The notes under the pieces are model-generated. The model was not told the DNA's origin, made no database searches, and saw nothing but the letters and a program-made list of their open reading frames with translations. A stretch of 64,000 nucleotides of DNA from NCBI GenBank assembly GCA_003278445.1, contig QCFD01000001.1, forward strand, positions 124,001 through 188,000, read 5' to 3'. Positions 44,619 to 53,320 of the stretch are shown here, piece by piece; positions within the stretch are counted from its first letter, which is position 1, and each line of letters starts with the position of its first letter. Source of the DNA: Prochlorococcus sp. AG-363-B05 (GTDB taxonomy: Bacteria; Cyanobacteriota; Cyanobacteriia; PCC-6307; Cyanobiaceae). A program made the position numbers and the translations under genes.

Positions 44619-45473
44619 ATGATTACTACTAACTCACCCCTGCATCAAGGAAAACAGTCTAGAAATGAATTGAATGAAATTCTTCAAGAGACCTCTGCAT
44701 TAACATGGAGGCTTTTCATTCAACTCATTCGACGACCTTCAACATTATTAGCAGGCATTCTCCAACCTTTGATATGGCTTTTGCTTTTTGCAGCGCTATT
44801 CTCAAAAGCCCCGATAGATTTCTTGCCTGGCAATAGTAGCTATGGAGAATTTCTTGGCGCAGGTTTAATAGTATTTACCGCTTTTAGTGGAGCCCTTAAT
44901 GCTGGGCTCCCTATAATGTTTGATAGAGAATTTGGCTTCCTTAACCGACTTTTAGTTGCTCCATTGAGTAGTCGGAGTTCAATAGTTATTGCTTCAGTAA
45001 TTTATATAACTACTATTAGTCTTTTGCAGAGTTTTGCAATTATGGCAACCTCTGCTCTCTTAGGTTATGGCTGGCCAAGCTTGGGAGGCTTTCTACTTAT
45101 AGCTATAACCTTATTGTTGTTGGTATTTGCAATCACTGGTTTAAGTCTTGGTTTGGCATTCGTTTTACCAGGACATATAGAGCTAATAGCAATTATCTTT
45201 ATTGCTAATCTCCCTGTCCTTTTTGCTAGTACAGCTTTAGCACCAATATCTTTTATGCCTAAATGGCTTGGATGGGTAGCATCAATCAATCCATTAACAT
45301 TTGCGATTGAACCAATACGTATGGCTTATCAAAACTCTGTTGATCTGGAATCTGTTTTAATTAATGCTCCGTATGGAGAATTAAATGGATATTCTTGCCT
45401 TGCAATATTATTTATTCTTACAGTTGGATTGTTTTTTCTTATTAGACCACTTTTAAATCGCAAACTTGCTTGA
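44619..45473 (+). CDS. ABC-2 type exporter permease
   Basis: A 284-aa membrane protein with about six helices. IRRPSTLLAGILQPLIWLLL, NAGLPIMFDREFGFLNRLLV and ASINPLTFAIEPIRMAYQ are typical of ABC-2 permeases. It forms one transporter with the preceding ATPase. Confidence 0.92.
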   Translation: MITTNSPLHQGKQSRNELNEILQETSALTWRLFIQLIRRPSTLLAGILQPLIWLLLFAALFSKAPIDFLPGNSSYGEFLGAGLIVFTAFSGALNAGLPIMFDREFGFLNRLLVAPLSSRSSIVIASVIYITTISLLQSFAIMATSALLGYGWPSLGGFLLIAITLLLLVFAITGLSLGLAFVLPGHIELIAIIFIANLPVLFASTALAPISFMPKWLGWVASINPLTFAIEPIRMAYQNSVDLESVLINAPYGELNGYSCLAILFILTVGLFFLIRPLLNRKLA

Positions 45474-45502
45474 TATTCTTATTTTAGCGATATACAAGAA
45501 TT

Positions 45503-45985
45503 TTGGAGTCTCGAAAGTACCAGCTACAGCAACAAATTATAGAAGCCCTTGAGGCTAAAGATAATGATTTATATTTTCTTCTGAAATCTCAATGGGCACA
45601 TCGTTTTGGAGTGGAAAGTTTGGAGGAATTGCAAAAACTAGATTTAACACTTTTAGATCAAAAAACTATTGATAAAGATAATAAGAAGGATTATCAAGTA
45701 AAAGAAGCTTCTTTTCAGGTTGATAAAGAAATTTTTATAAAAGACGATGATAATAAAGAAAAAGAAATCAAAATTGAAACTAATAATGTAGTTAATTCAG
45801 TTAATGTTGAGAATAAAGACTCGGTTGAAATTAAATCACCTGAACTAGTAAATAAGGAAAATAAATTGCAGCAAGATATAAATAAAATTAATGAATGTAA
45901 AAATCTTCCAAAAGTACAATCATTAATTCCTTTACCTCCTAAACCTAAATATGGTTACCTTCAGAAGTGGTTATTAAGAAGTTAG
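45503..45985 (+). CDS. Hypothetical protein with low-complexity middle, 160 aa
   Basis: Starts at TTG, MESRKYQLQQQIIEALEAKD. The N-terminal ~50 residues are helical and ordered (KSQWAHRFGVESLEELQKL); a Lys/Asn/Asp/Glu-rich stretch follows; and the end is LIPLPPKPKYGYLQKWLL. Ordered ends joined by a disordered link suggest a tether. Lies between the ABC exporter and the convergent groEL. No known family. Confidence 0.65.
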   Translation: MESRKYQLQQQIIEALEAKDNDLYFLLKSQWAHRFGVESLEELQKLDLTLLDQKTIDKDNKKDYQVKEASFQVDKEIFIKDDDNKEKEIKIETNNVVNSVNVENKDSVEIKSPELVNKENKLQQDINKINECKNLPKVQSLIPLPPKPKYGYLQKWLLRS

Positions 45986-46039
45986 TTCTATATTTTTACT
46001 TGAACTTTTTAATTTTAAGAATTTAGATAATTCTAATTA

Positions 46040-47695
46040 TTACATCATTCCAGGCATACCCATTCCACCCATTCCACCCATTCCACCCATTGGATCTCCA
46101 CCTTCGCCTCCAGGAGTAGTCGGTGGCTCAGGTTTGTCTGCAATAACAACTTCTGTAGTAATAAGGAGCGAGGCAATTGACACAGCATCTTGAAGAGCAA
46201 GTCGTATTACTTTTGAAGCATCCAAAATTCCTGCTTCCAGTAAATCTTCGTATTCCCCTGTTTGTGCATTGAAGCCTTTACCTAAGCGTTTAATATCTGC
46301 TACAACAACATCACCGTTGAATCCAGCATTTATTGCTATTTGCTTGGTTGGAGCAGTTAATGCCCTTTTTATAATTTCAACACCGGTTTTCTGATCACCC
46401 TCTAGAACTTTAGATAAAACTTCAAGCCCTTCACTTAATTCAAGAAGAGTAGTTCCACCACCAGCAACAATACCTTCTTCTATGGCTGCACGAGTTGCAT
46501 TAAGAGCATCTTCAATTCTTAACTTTCTATTTTTCAATTCAGTTTCAGTTGGCGCTCCAACTTTGATAACAGCTACTCCGCCTGCAAGCTTTGCGATTCT
46601 TTCATTTAACTTTTCTTGGTCATATTCAGAATCTGTTTCGTTGAGTTCTCTCTTGATTGAGGCAATGCGATTTGCTAATTCGGTATTTTGATTTTCATTT
46701 GCGACAATTGTTGTGCTGTCTTTTGTGATTGTTACTCGCCTAGCTTGCCCTAAGTCAGTTAATTGAACTTTTTCAAGACTCATGGCTTTGTCCTCACTTA
46801 TTAATGTGCCGCCTGTGAGTACAGCAATATCTCCAAGAGCAGCTTTACGTCTTTCGCCAAATGAAGGAGCCCTAACTGCGGCAACTTGGAGAACTCCGCG
46901 ATTTTTATTTACTACTAAAGTTGCCAGTGCTTCACCTTCAACTTCTTCAGCAAGAATTATTAAGGGTGATCCATTTTTCTGAACAGTTTCAAGAACGGGA
47001 ATAAGATCCGCTATTGATGAGATCTTTTTGTCAGTAATTAGTATTGATGGATTTTCAAATTCACAGATTAATCTATCTTCATCGGTAACAAAATATGGTG
47101 AGCTATAACCTCTATCAAAGGCCATACCTTCAGTGATATCTAGTTCAGTGGCTAGAGATTTGGATTCTTCAACTGTTATTACTCCATCAAAACTTACTTT
47201 ATCTATCGCATCTGCAATCATTAAACCTATTTCTTCATCACCACCTGCACTTACTGTCGCGACTTGTTTAATCGCCTCACCACTTACTGATTTACTTTTT
47301 TCTTTTAGATCATCAACAATTTTAGTTACGGCTTTTTCCATCCCTCTTCTTAATTCTATTGGACTTGCTCCAGCCGCTGTATTCCTAAGTCCTTCTTGAA
47401 CCATAAACTGAGCTAATACTGTTGCTGTAGTAGTTCCGTCTCCAGCTTTTTCCTTTGTCTTTGAGGCGACTTGCTCAATAAGCTTTGCTCCAATATTTTC
47501 AAATGGATCATCGAGATCTATCTCTTTGGCAATAGTAACTCCATCATTAACAATATCTGGAGCTCCGAATTTCTTTTCAATGACTACATTTCTACCTTTA
47601 GGCCCAATAGTGACTTTTAGAGCATTCGCTAAATTGTTTACCCCTTTTTCAAGAGAACCACGAGATTCATCAGAAAAACTTAGAAGTTTGGCCAT
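46040..47695 (-). CDS. groL: Chaperonin GroEL (copy not paired with groES)
   Basis: A 551-aa GroEL subunit with [20 protein letters not shown], the ATP-binding [16 protein letters not shown] and the C-terminal Gly-Met repeat ([16 protein letters not shown]). Cyanobacteria carry two or more GroELs; this one has no groES next to it and no CIRCE element visible upstream, so it is the stand-alone copy. ATG start. Confidence 0.96.
   Translation of the reverse strand: MAKLLSFSDESRGSLEKGVNNLANALKVTIGPKGRNVVIEKKFGAPDIVNDGVTIAKEIDLDDPFENIGAKLIEQVASKTKEKAGDGTTTATVLAQFMVQEGLRNTAAGASPIELRRGMEKAVTKIVDDLKEKSKSVSGEAIKQVATVSAGGDEEIGLMIADAIDKVSFDGVITVEESKSLATELDITEGMAFDRGYSSPYFVTDEDRLICEFENPSILITDKKISSIADLIPVLETVQKNGSPLIILAEEVEGEALATLVVNKNRGVLQVAAVRAPSFGERRKAALGDIAVLTGGTLISEDKAMSLEKVQLTDLGQARRVTITKDSTTIVANENQNTELANRIASIKRELNETDSEYDQEKLNERIAKLAGGVAVIKVGAPTETELKNRKLRIEDALNATRAAIEEGIVAGGGTTLLELSEGLEVLSKVLEGDQKTGVEIIKRALTAPTKQIAINAGFNGDVVVADIKRLGKGFNAQTGEYEDLLEAGILDASKVIRLALQDAVSIASLLITTEVVIADKPEPPTTPGGEGGDPMGGMGGMGGMGMPGMM
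46060..46092. repeat. Short tandem repeat encoding Gly-Met tail of GroEL
   Basis: The 9-base unit cattccacc is repeated about three times, encoding the GGM motif at the GroEL C-terminus on the minus strand. Confidence 0.7.
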
Positions 47696-47823
47696 ATTTG
47701 GTTTGAATTAAACTTAATCTCCCACAAAAAACACACATTAGGGGAGGCTAAATAAGTGGGGAAAGCCGAATTGTATTTGAGAAATTTTTCCCAATTTCCA
47801 CAGAAGGCAGTTAGTGTCAACTT

Positions 47824-48000
47824 ATGAATGATCCAGGAGCTTTATTTTTTATTCTCATGGCTGGGTTGGCCGGGACTATGACGTTGATTTATTTTCCTTT
47901 GAGGATATTTCTTACAGCAACAGCAAGAAGCAGAAGATTAAAATTACTACAACGTATTCGCAGATTGAGAGATGAACTAGGTCAACCTATCCGAAATTAA
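47824..48000 (+). CDS. Small membrane protein, 58 aa
   Basis: ATG to TAA encodes 58 residues: MNDPGALFFILMAGLAGTMT, a helix, then a very basic tail (RSRRLKLLQRIRRLRDELGQ). It is divergent from groEL and not in the ORF track. The hydrophobic-plus-basic layout is conserved-looking for picocyanobacteria. Function unknown. Confidence 0.6.
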   Translation: MNDPGALFFILMAGLAGTMTLIYFPLRIFLTATARSRRLKLLQRIRRLRDELGQPIRN

Positions 48001-48135
48001 TTTTTTCAGCTAATGATTTAATTCAGTGGGTATTCAGTAAATAAAAATCTTATTACTGCAATAGATTTAGCATAATCACTGATTAGTGAGGAAAAGTAAA
48101 AGTACTTTTGATATTTCGGATAACATAGGAAAGAA

Positions 48136-49059
48136 TTAGTCATTTTTTAAAACTTTTTGAGTTATCTCGCAGTTGGTAAATATATAACTTGAATGAATAA
48201 AAACACCAATTGCAAAAAATAATTCTCCCATTTCTTGTTCTCTAGTATGTAAGAAAGGAATAAAGATTCCAGCTTTCAAAAGAACGACGCCCAAATATAT
48301 AATTGATGCAATTGCAAAATAACTGGAACAACATCCTAATGGGAAAATAATATCAGATGTCGACCCTAGTTTTATTCGTTGCTTCTTTCTTAACTGAAAT
48401 CCAATTAATGATAAAATAAGACATAAAGAGAACAAGCAAAATAGAATAATCCAGCTTTTATCATGTATAAACATAATGTTATGTAAATTTGTTTCATTTT
48501 GAATATTAAACTTATTTATCACTTCAGGACTTCCCCAGTTGAATATCATCTGACCCCAACTAATTTCCTCCATCGAGAAAATAAATAGAATAAGAGAACC
48601 TGTTTTTAAAATAATTCTTTCTTGTTTATTTAAATCATTACTGCTAGCTCTGAATATGAGGAATGATGAAAGTAAAAAAAACAAAAAAGATAACCATTCC
48701 ACCAAACTTCCTTCTCCCATTCTTCGTATATAACCATCTAAATTATTTAAATTAATTTTATAAATAACAATAGATGTAATTGCTATGAAAGGCAAAATAA
48801 ATACTTTTAAAAGAATCTCTTTTTCTTTTAATAAAGAATCAAAAACTTTTTTTGTTATCCCTCTTAATGAAAGGTATAAAAGAGTAAAACCTGATAATCC
48901 TTGTATAATTTGTGCTGTAGAAACTGAATATTCCTCGCTAAAGAAAATAATATGTGTTACGAATACTAACGCAAGACCAAGTCCCAAAATCCTTGTGAAT
49001 TTACTTAATAAAGAAGAAAGGAAATCACGACGAAATTCAATATTATTTGTAGAAATCAA
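48136..49059 (-). CDS. Uncharacterised multispan membrane protein with EEISWGQ motif
   Basis: A 307-aa protein with about eight hydrophobic segments. It contains FIFSMEEISWGQMIFNWGSP, NKFNIQNETNLHNIMFIH, and a late REQEMGELFFAIGVFIHSSY. The acidic EE plus Trp-Gly-Gln motif, together with NxQNExxLHN, matches a widespread but uncharacterised bacterial membrane-protein family as I remember it. TTG start. It begins the accessory block between groEL and fabG. An enzymatic role in the membrane is plausible but unproven. Confidence 0.7.
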   Translation of the reverse strand: MISTNNIEFRRDFLSSLLSKFTRILGLGLALVFVTHIIFFSEEYSVSTAQIIQGLSGFTLLYLSLRGITKKVFDSLLKEKEILLKVFILPFIAITSIVIYKINLNNLDGYIRRMGEGSLVEWLSFLFFLLSSFLIFRASSNDLNKQERIILKTGSLILFIFSMEEISWGQMIFNWGSPEVINKFNIQNETNLHNIMFIHDKSWIILFCLFSLCLILSLIGFQLRKKQRIKLGSTSDIIFPLGCCSSYFAIASIIYLGVVLLKAGIFIPFLHTREQEMGELFFAIGVFIHSSYIFTNCEITQKVLKND

Positions 49060-49436
49060 AATTCAAAATTCAATCTAAACCAATATTATCTCAATTAAAT
49101 CTAATAAATTAATAATGTAAACTAAAAAGTAATTTTAGCTAAAAGATGCTCTGAAAATATTCTTTGATAAAAGGAAAGAAAGAAGCTTTTTCTCTTTGGT
49201 TCGATTGTTGGAGAAGAGTTATTAAATCTTTTTTGCTATTACTATATAGATCTTGGCAATCTTGCTCGAACTCCAGCAAAAATTAAGATCACAACCGATA
49301 AGATAAAACTTTAGAATTTACTTCCTAAAGAGTGTCTATTACTTCAAATTTCTGACGCTAGAAACATTATGAGCTCTTCGGATAACCCACAGCTGTTTTT
49401 CTTCAGAAGGATCCATAGACTTATATCTATTATTTA
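49060..49436. other. Intergenic stretch without a clear gene
   Basis: 377 bases, AT-rich. No convincing ORF, hairpin or tRNA-like pattern found. Confidence 0.5.
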
Positions 49437-49823
49437 TTAGACCCTGCTGTAACCAAGCTTGCTTTCAAAAATTTTCAATGGCAATCCAGTTGCTTTCATA
49501 GCGGCTTTACATTTATCTCCAACAGTTCCATAAACTTCCACAGTGAAATTATCGCCAAGTTCTGCATGACCTTGCAAATATTCTCCTACTGGTGGATTTG
49601 CTAGATGAGCAAGGAAAGCCTCGTCATTTTTGTAAACTTCGGACCAAACAAAACAAAGAGGATTTTCTGGATCTTGATCAAAAGTATGGTGCAACATCCC
49701 TGGTTCTGAATCCTCCACTGCCTTATCAGTTTTAGCAGCAAGTAATAAATATTCCTGAACTTTATCTGGCTTAACTTGAATACGAGCAAGAAGAATAAAG
49801 GACGTCTCCGCTCCGAATGACAT
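49437..49823 (-). CDS. ABM-domain protein (putative quinol monooxygenase)
   Basis: A 128-aa dimeric alpha-beta barrel protein of the antibiotic-biosynthesis-monooxygenase (YgiN-like) family. The N-terminus reads FILLARIQVKPDKVQEYLLL, followed by SEPGMLHHTFDQDPENPLCF and VWSEVYKNDEAFLAHL, the usual order of strands and helices. These proteins often act as quinol or flavonoid oxygenases without cofactors. ATG start. A small upstream ORF stops 4 bases before it. Confidence 0.82.
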   Translation of the reverse strand: MSFGAETSFILLARIQVKPDKVQEYLLLAAKTDKAVEDSEPGMLHHTFDQDPENPLCFVWSEVYKNDEAFLAHLANPPVGEYLQGHAELGDNFTVEVYGTVGDKCKAAMKATGLPLKIFESKLGYSRV

Positions 49824-49827
49824 TGAT

Positions 49828-49914
49828 TTATTTCAGTTGAAGCTCACCATTACATATTTCTCTTAATGTTTCTATATGGAAGGCCATCTCTTCAGGCTCT
49901 TCTGACAAAAGCAT
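49828..49914 (-). CDS. Small ORF upstream of the ABM gene, 28 aa
   Basis: ATG to TAA on the minus strand encodes MLLSEEPEEMAFHIETLREI and a short tail. It is acidic and helical-looking, and its stop lies 4 bases before the ABM start, so the two could be translationally coupled. Support is position and composition only. Confidence 0.35.
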   Translation of the reverse strand: MLLSEEPEEMAFHIETLREICNGELQLK

Positions 49915-49972
49915 TTTTCAGACAAATGAATATCACACTAAGATCCTCTAAGGATGAGGTGATTCCTAATGC

Positions 49973-50161
49973 TTGAGAGTTAGTCGATATCCAAGAAAAA
50001 ATCAAAAACCTCATAGGTCAACAAACAGCACTCTTTTATTTATTAAGAGGTCTAAGCCTTATCAACTTGATTCTGTAGACTATTTCTTTTTGCCCTCAGC
50101 TCTAGAAACTCTGTCGGAAGCTTTCAGACTTCCTCTCTTTGATCCATCAGTTATTCGATAG
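49973..50161 (+). CDS. Possible hypothetical protein, 62 aa
   Basis: The ORF encodes a basic N-terminus (RVSRYPRKNQKPHRS) and an end with FLPSALETLSEAFRLPLFD. It lies in the accessory block between a monooxygenase-like gene and a recombinase relic. It could be a real small gene, a fragment or chance. No family recognised. Confidence 0.3.
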   Translation: MRVSRYPRKNQKPHRSTNSTLLFIKRSKPYQLDSVDYFFLPSALETLSEAFRLPLFDPSVIR

Positions 50162-50168
50162 TGTCGCC

Positions 50169-50472
50169 TTAAGGTGCAAAAACTAGCTTCTTTTTTTCTA
50201 TAAATTCCAGCTCAATTAAGTTTCCTTTTTTCCCTCGTTTACCTACCCCAATTTTAAAGCGTCCAGTAGTTAATTCAACGCCCACAACTAAGCCAGTTTC
50301 AAAAACCAGCTAGAAAATTCTTGTCTCTTACGAATGTCTTTTCGTCCATTTCAATAAAATCTTTGCTTCTCTCTTTGATTATCCAGTCTGTTTTGCAGCC
50401 GAAATACTTAAATAGCTCGCGACCTATCTGGTTCCAGTTTTGGCCCTTTATTTTGTCACTAAACGAGGCCAA
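50169..50472 (-). pseudogene. Frameshifted ORF sharing its 5' region with the serine recombinase gene
   Basis: On the minus strand, from a TTG at 50472, the frame reads ASFSDKIKGQNWNQIGREL and continues to FLAGF, then stops. Removing one T from a run restores FETGLVVGVELTTGRFKIGV and onward to a TAA at 50169, about 100 aa. The first ~100 bases align with the 5' end of the recombinase gene at 51578-51738, and another frame still reads VASYLSISAAKQTG, like YLRVSTAKQTG. The two are diverged copies, this one broken. Confidence 0.6.
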
Positions 50473-50533
50473 CTTTCACTGACTTCCTTTGTTATAATTA
50501 ATATTGCCGAGTAAGTAATAGAGAGGATTAACT
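50374..50533. repeat. Left copy of ~160-bp imperfect direct repeat
   Basis: Matches 51578-51738 in the same orientation, sharing tttgatt-tccagtctgttttgc, taaacgagg, gccgagtaag and the ggXttaact end. The two copies flank the hydroxylase gene. Confidence 0.65.
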
Positions 50534-50555
50534 TATGACTTGGTACGCTTGGTAA
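50493..50555 (+). promoter_or_regulatory. TATAAT promoter with ribosome site and 6-codon ORF
   Basis: TATAAT at 50493-50498, gagagga at 50521-50527, then ATG ACT TGG TAC GCT TGG TAA at 50535. This is a well-formed start signal for the tiny peptide MTWYAW, pointing toward the hydroxylase gene at 50785. It could be the promoter of that gene with a leader peptide. Confidence 0.4.
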
Positions 50556-50784
50556 TCAACTAAGAAGAATTCATTGCAATAGATCTCTGAAAAGTCATGC
50601 TCAAAAACTAGGGAAATGCTAATAGAAGAATTTTGGTTTAACTCTCACTCTTAAGAAATATCAAGCCGACGATATTTAAAGACAATTAAAGCGAAATTAG
50701 GCAAATGAATGAAATTCATGGTTTATTTATAAAAAAGCTAATTTAAGAAAATCATCTGAATTTAGATTCTTTTGCTGTAATGCC

Positions 50785-51345
50785 ATGAGACTACCAATTC
50801 CATTTTTGTCTATAGGAGATATAAATGTATCAAATTTTGCTAAAATAATTTCTAATATTGATGAAAACAAATGGAAAGAGTGGAGTTTAAGGCAGACTAA
50901 ATTTGAGGTTCATAAAAACACAAACTCAATCCCCTTTATATGGAATAAATGGGATGCTAAGAACCGTTTAATTAATCTTGATTACATGAATCAAGATACC
51001 CAACTTTGGACCATGCTAAGCCCTTTTCTTTCTAAGCTTGTAAGAAAATATGATGGTTTAATCGTTAATTGTCTTTTTGCTCGATTACCAGCAGGTTCTG
51101 ATATAAAACCTCATAAAGATATTTCAATAAATTTACTCCTTGTACATAGAATTCATCTTGTAATAATTTCATCTCCTTTAGTAAAGTTTTTTATAGATAA
51201 GAATCCTTATGAGTTTCCAGTAGGTCGTATTTTTGAGTTGAGTAATGACAGGATTCATTCTGTAATAAATAATAGCAATGAAGATAGAGTGCATTTAATT
51301 GTAGATGTTCTACCTAATAATTTCAGACCTTTAGTTAACAAATAA
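50785..51345 (+). CDS. Aspartyl/asparaginyl beta-hydroxylase-like protein
   Basis: A 186-aa 2-oxoglutarate/Fe(II) dioxygenase-like protein. Iron-ligand candidates are His and Asp in GSDIKPHKDISINL and a distal His in ELSNDRIHSVINNSNEDRVH; the order HxD...H matches the Asp/Arg hydroxylase family (PF05118-like). An Arg for 2-oxoglutarate binding is available in EDRVH. The gene lies alone between two recombinase-related repeats. Targets are unknown; similar proteins also occur in viruses. Confidence 0.75.
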   Translation: MRLPIPFLSIGDINVSNFAKIISNIDENKWKEWSLRQTKFEVHKNTNSIPFIWNKWDAKNRLINLDYMNQDTQLWTMLSPFLSKLVRKYDGLIVNCLFARLPAGSDIKPHKDISINLLLVHRIHLVIISSPLVKFFIDKNPYEFPVGRIFELSNDRIHSVINNSNEDRVHLIVDVLPNNFRPLVNK

Positions 51346-51675
51346 TCCTTTTTGAGTGTCTCTTGTTAGACGAGAAACCGATTCAATTAGCAAAATTGTT
51401 TTTGGTGGAAATATTCCTCTTTCTGCTTGATCAATAAATCGGGCTAAATCTCCCTTCCTCCTGTTGTCTCCTTTTCCACTAACTCCTAAATCCTGAAATT
51501 CTTCCTCCCAAAGCTTGCACTCAGGATGAGTATCCAAAAATTTTTGTCGGTTCTCTACTTGTCGCTTTATTCCAGTCTTTGATTCTCCAGTCTGTTTTGC
51601 TGTCGAAACCCTCAGATAACTGACGACCCATCTATTTCCAATTTTTTCTATAAATTTGTCAATAAACGAGGTCAT
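51331..51675 (-). pseudogene. Serine recombinase, N-terminal fragment
   Basis: 114 residues of a resolvase/invertase-type catalytic domain: WVVSYLRVSTAKQTGESKTG with the catalytic Ser after RV, KRQVENRQKFLDTH, DLGVSGKGDNRRKGDLARF and ILLIESVSRLTRDTQKG. The frame then stops; the DNA-binding and C-terminal regions of a working recombinase are missing, so the gene is a remnant. It lies 56 bases downstream of the fabG stop on the same strand. Confidence 0.8.
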
Positions 51676-51738
51676 TTTTCGCTGACTCCCGTTCTTATAC
51701 TTGCTTTTTGCCGAGTAAGCAATGGCGAGGGTTAACTC
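51578..51738. repeat. Right copy of ~160-bp imperfect direct repeat, reaching into fabG 3' end
   Basis: Includes the recombinase 5' end and its upstream region and runs into the last codons and stop of fabG (ttaact). Its partner is 50374-50533. Confidence 0.65.
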
Positions 51739-52484
51739 ATTACCATCCCACCATCAACTTGAATTGTCTGACCAGTTATATAAGCCGCAGAGGGATCTGC
51801 TGCTAAAAATTTAACTACACCTGCAACATCATCAGGCTCACCAAATCTTCCAAGCGGAATGGCAGATAGGATTGCCTCGCTGTTCAAATCCTTTGTCATG
51901 TCAGTAGAAATAAAACCAGGTGCCACTGCATTTACTGTGATTCCTCTACTTGCAAATTCCTTGGCAGCGCTTTGGGTTAGACCAATCACTCCGGCTTTTG
52001 CTGCAGAATAATTAGCCTGACCTGGATTGCCCATCAGTCCAACTACTGAAGTTATATTGATGATTCTTCCTTTTTTTTGTTTCAACATCTGTCTAGATAC
52101 AGCTCTTGTGCAATAAAACACACCACTCAGGTTCAGATCTAATACTTTGTGCCAATCATCAGTTTTCATTCTCATAAGAAGTCCATCTTTTGTTATTCCT
52201 GCGTTATTAACCAGAACATCAATTTTTTTATTTTTGTCTAATACTGTTTTTATTAATTCATTTACTGAGGTTTCATTAGAAATATCTGCTTGCAAAGGGT
52301 ATGCCTTGCCTCCAAAAGAATTTATTTCTGAAATGACCTTATTTGCATTTTCTAAAGATGAAGAATAATTGATGATCACCTCTGCCCCTTCTTTCGCTAA
52401 GCATATTGCAATTGCTTTACCAATTCCCCTGCTAGCTCCAGTTACAAGTGCAGTTTGCCCTTCAAGTAATTGAGGAAATGTCAT
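51732..52484 (-). CDS. fabG: 3-oxoacyl-[acyl-carrier-protein] reductase
   Basis: NADPH-dependent reduction in fatty-acid elongation. The 250-aa short-chain dehydrogenase has ALVTGASRGIGKAIAI, DVLVNNAGITKDGLLMRM, the catalytic set ...ITSVVGLMGNPGQANYSAAKAG and ends TGQTIQVDGGMVMS. Full length, ATG start. The recombinase relic follows immediately. Confidence 0.96.
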   Translation of the reverse strand: MTFPQLLEGQTALVTGASRGIGKAIAICLAKEGAEVIINYSSSLENANKVISEINSFGGKAYPLQADISNETSVNELIKTVLDKNKKIDVLVNNAGITKDGLLMRMKTDDWHKVLDLNLSGVFYCTRAVSRQMLKQKKGRIINITSVVGLMGNPGQANYSAAKAGVIGLTQSAAKEFASRGITVNAVAPGFISTDMTKDLNSEAILSAIPLGRFGEPDDVAGVVKFLAADPSAAYITGQTIQVDGGMVMS

Positions 52485-52642
52485 GACTTTATGATGTTTA
52501 AATCGTTAGAATCGATTCTTTATATGATTAATTTACTATTGAGTTACTTGGTTTTAGAAAAGACTTTAAGTTGAGATATCAAAAATTGTTATTTCTACTG
52601 TTCGAATATATTGGATAATGTATCCATGGATAGGAGTAGGTT

Positions 52643-53320
52643 TTGCATTTGTTGATTGCAGCTGCTGGAAGCGGAAGTCGAATGGGTGCAGATCGAAATA
52701 AACTTTTATTGAAGATTGCAGGCAAGACAATTTTAGAATGGACTTTGAAGGCAGCTTTTTCCTCTCAATCAATTAGTTGGATTGGGATTGTGGGTCAACC
52801 AAAAGATAAAAGCTCTATATTTTCAATTCTTCAAAATAAAGCTGATTCATTTACGTGGATTAATGGAGGATCAACAAGACAAGAGTCAGTTCAGCGAGGG
52901 CTATCAGCCCTTCCCGGTGATGCTAAGTATGTTCTTATTCACGATGGGGCTAGATGCTTAGTTAATCCAGCCGTCTTTGATGCAATTTCAGGAATTGTGA
53001 TGGGTGGTGAGGCCGTTATTGCGGCTTCTCAAGTTATCGACACTATAAAAAAGGTTAATCAAGAAGGAGAGATAATTGATACTCCTCCACGTGCGGATTT
53101 GTGGTGTGCTCAGACACCTCAGGCTTTCCCCGTTGATCAATTAAAACAGGCTCATCGTAAAGCTATCTCTAATGGATGGAGTGTTACCGATGATGCGTCT
53201 CTATTTGAACGTTTGGGATTGCCAGTAAAAATATACGATGCAGGGCCATCAAACATTAAAGTTACAACACCATTCGATTTAGTGATTGCAGAATCTTTAT
53301 TGTCGCTTACAAAAGACTAA
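52643..53320 (+). CDS. ispD: 2-C-methyl-D-erythritol 4-phosphate cytidylyltransferase
   Basis: Third enzyme of the MEP isoprenoid pathway. The 225-aa protein begins [20 protein letters not shown], has [28 protein letters not shown] and [13 protein letters not shown] start; the ATG alternatives would cut off the nucleotide-binding loop. It ends 14 bases into the convergent LD-carboxypeptidase. Confidence 0.96.
   Translation: MHLLIAAAGSGSRMGADRNKLLLKIAGKTILEWTLKAAFSSQSISWIGIVGQPKDKSSIFSILQNKADSFTWINGGSTRQESVQRGLSALPGDAKYVLIHDGARCLVNPAVFDAISGIVMGGEAVIAASQVIDTIKKVNQEGEIIDTPPRADLWCAQTPQAFPVDQLKQAHRKAISNGWSVTDDASLFERLGLPVKIYDAGPSNIKVTTPFDLVIAESLLSLTKD

Noticed and set aside
46482-47711. Several plus-strand ORFs opposite groEL
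   Set aside because: Shadows of the groEL reading frame.
48136-51738. Tycheposon or tRNA-targeted island
   Set aside because: No tRNA gene or tyrosine recombinase is present; the remnants are of the serine recombinase type and abut fabG.
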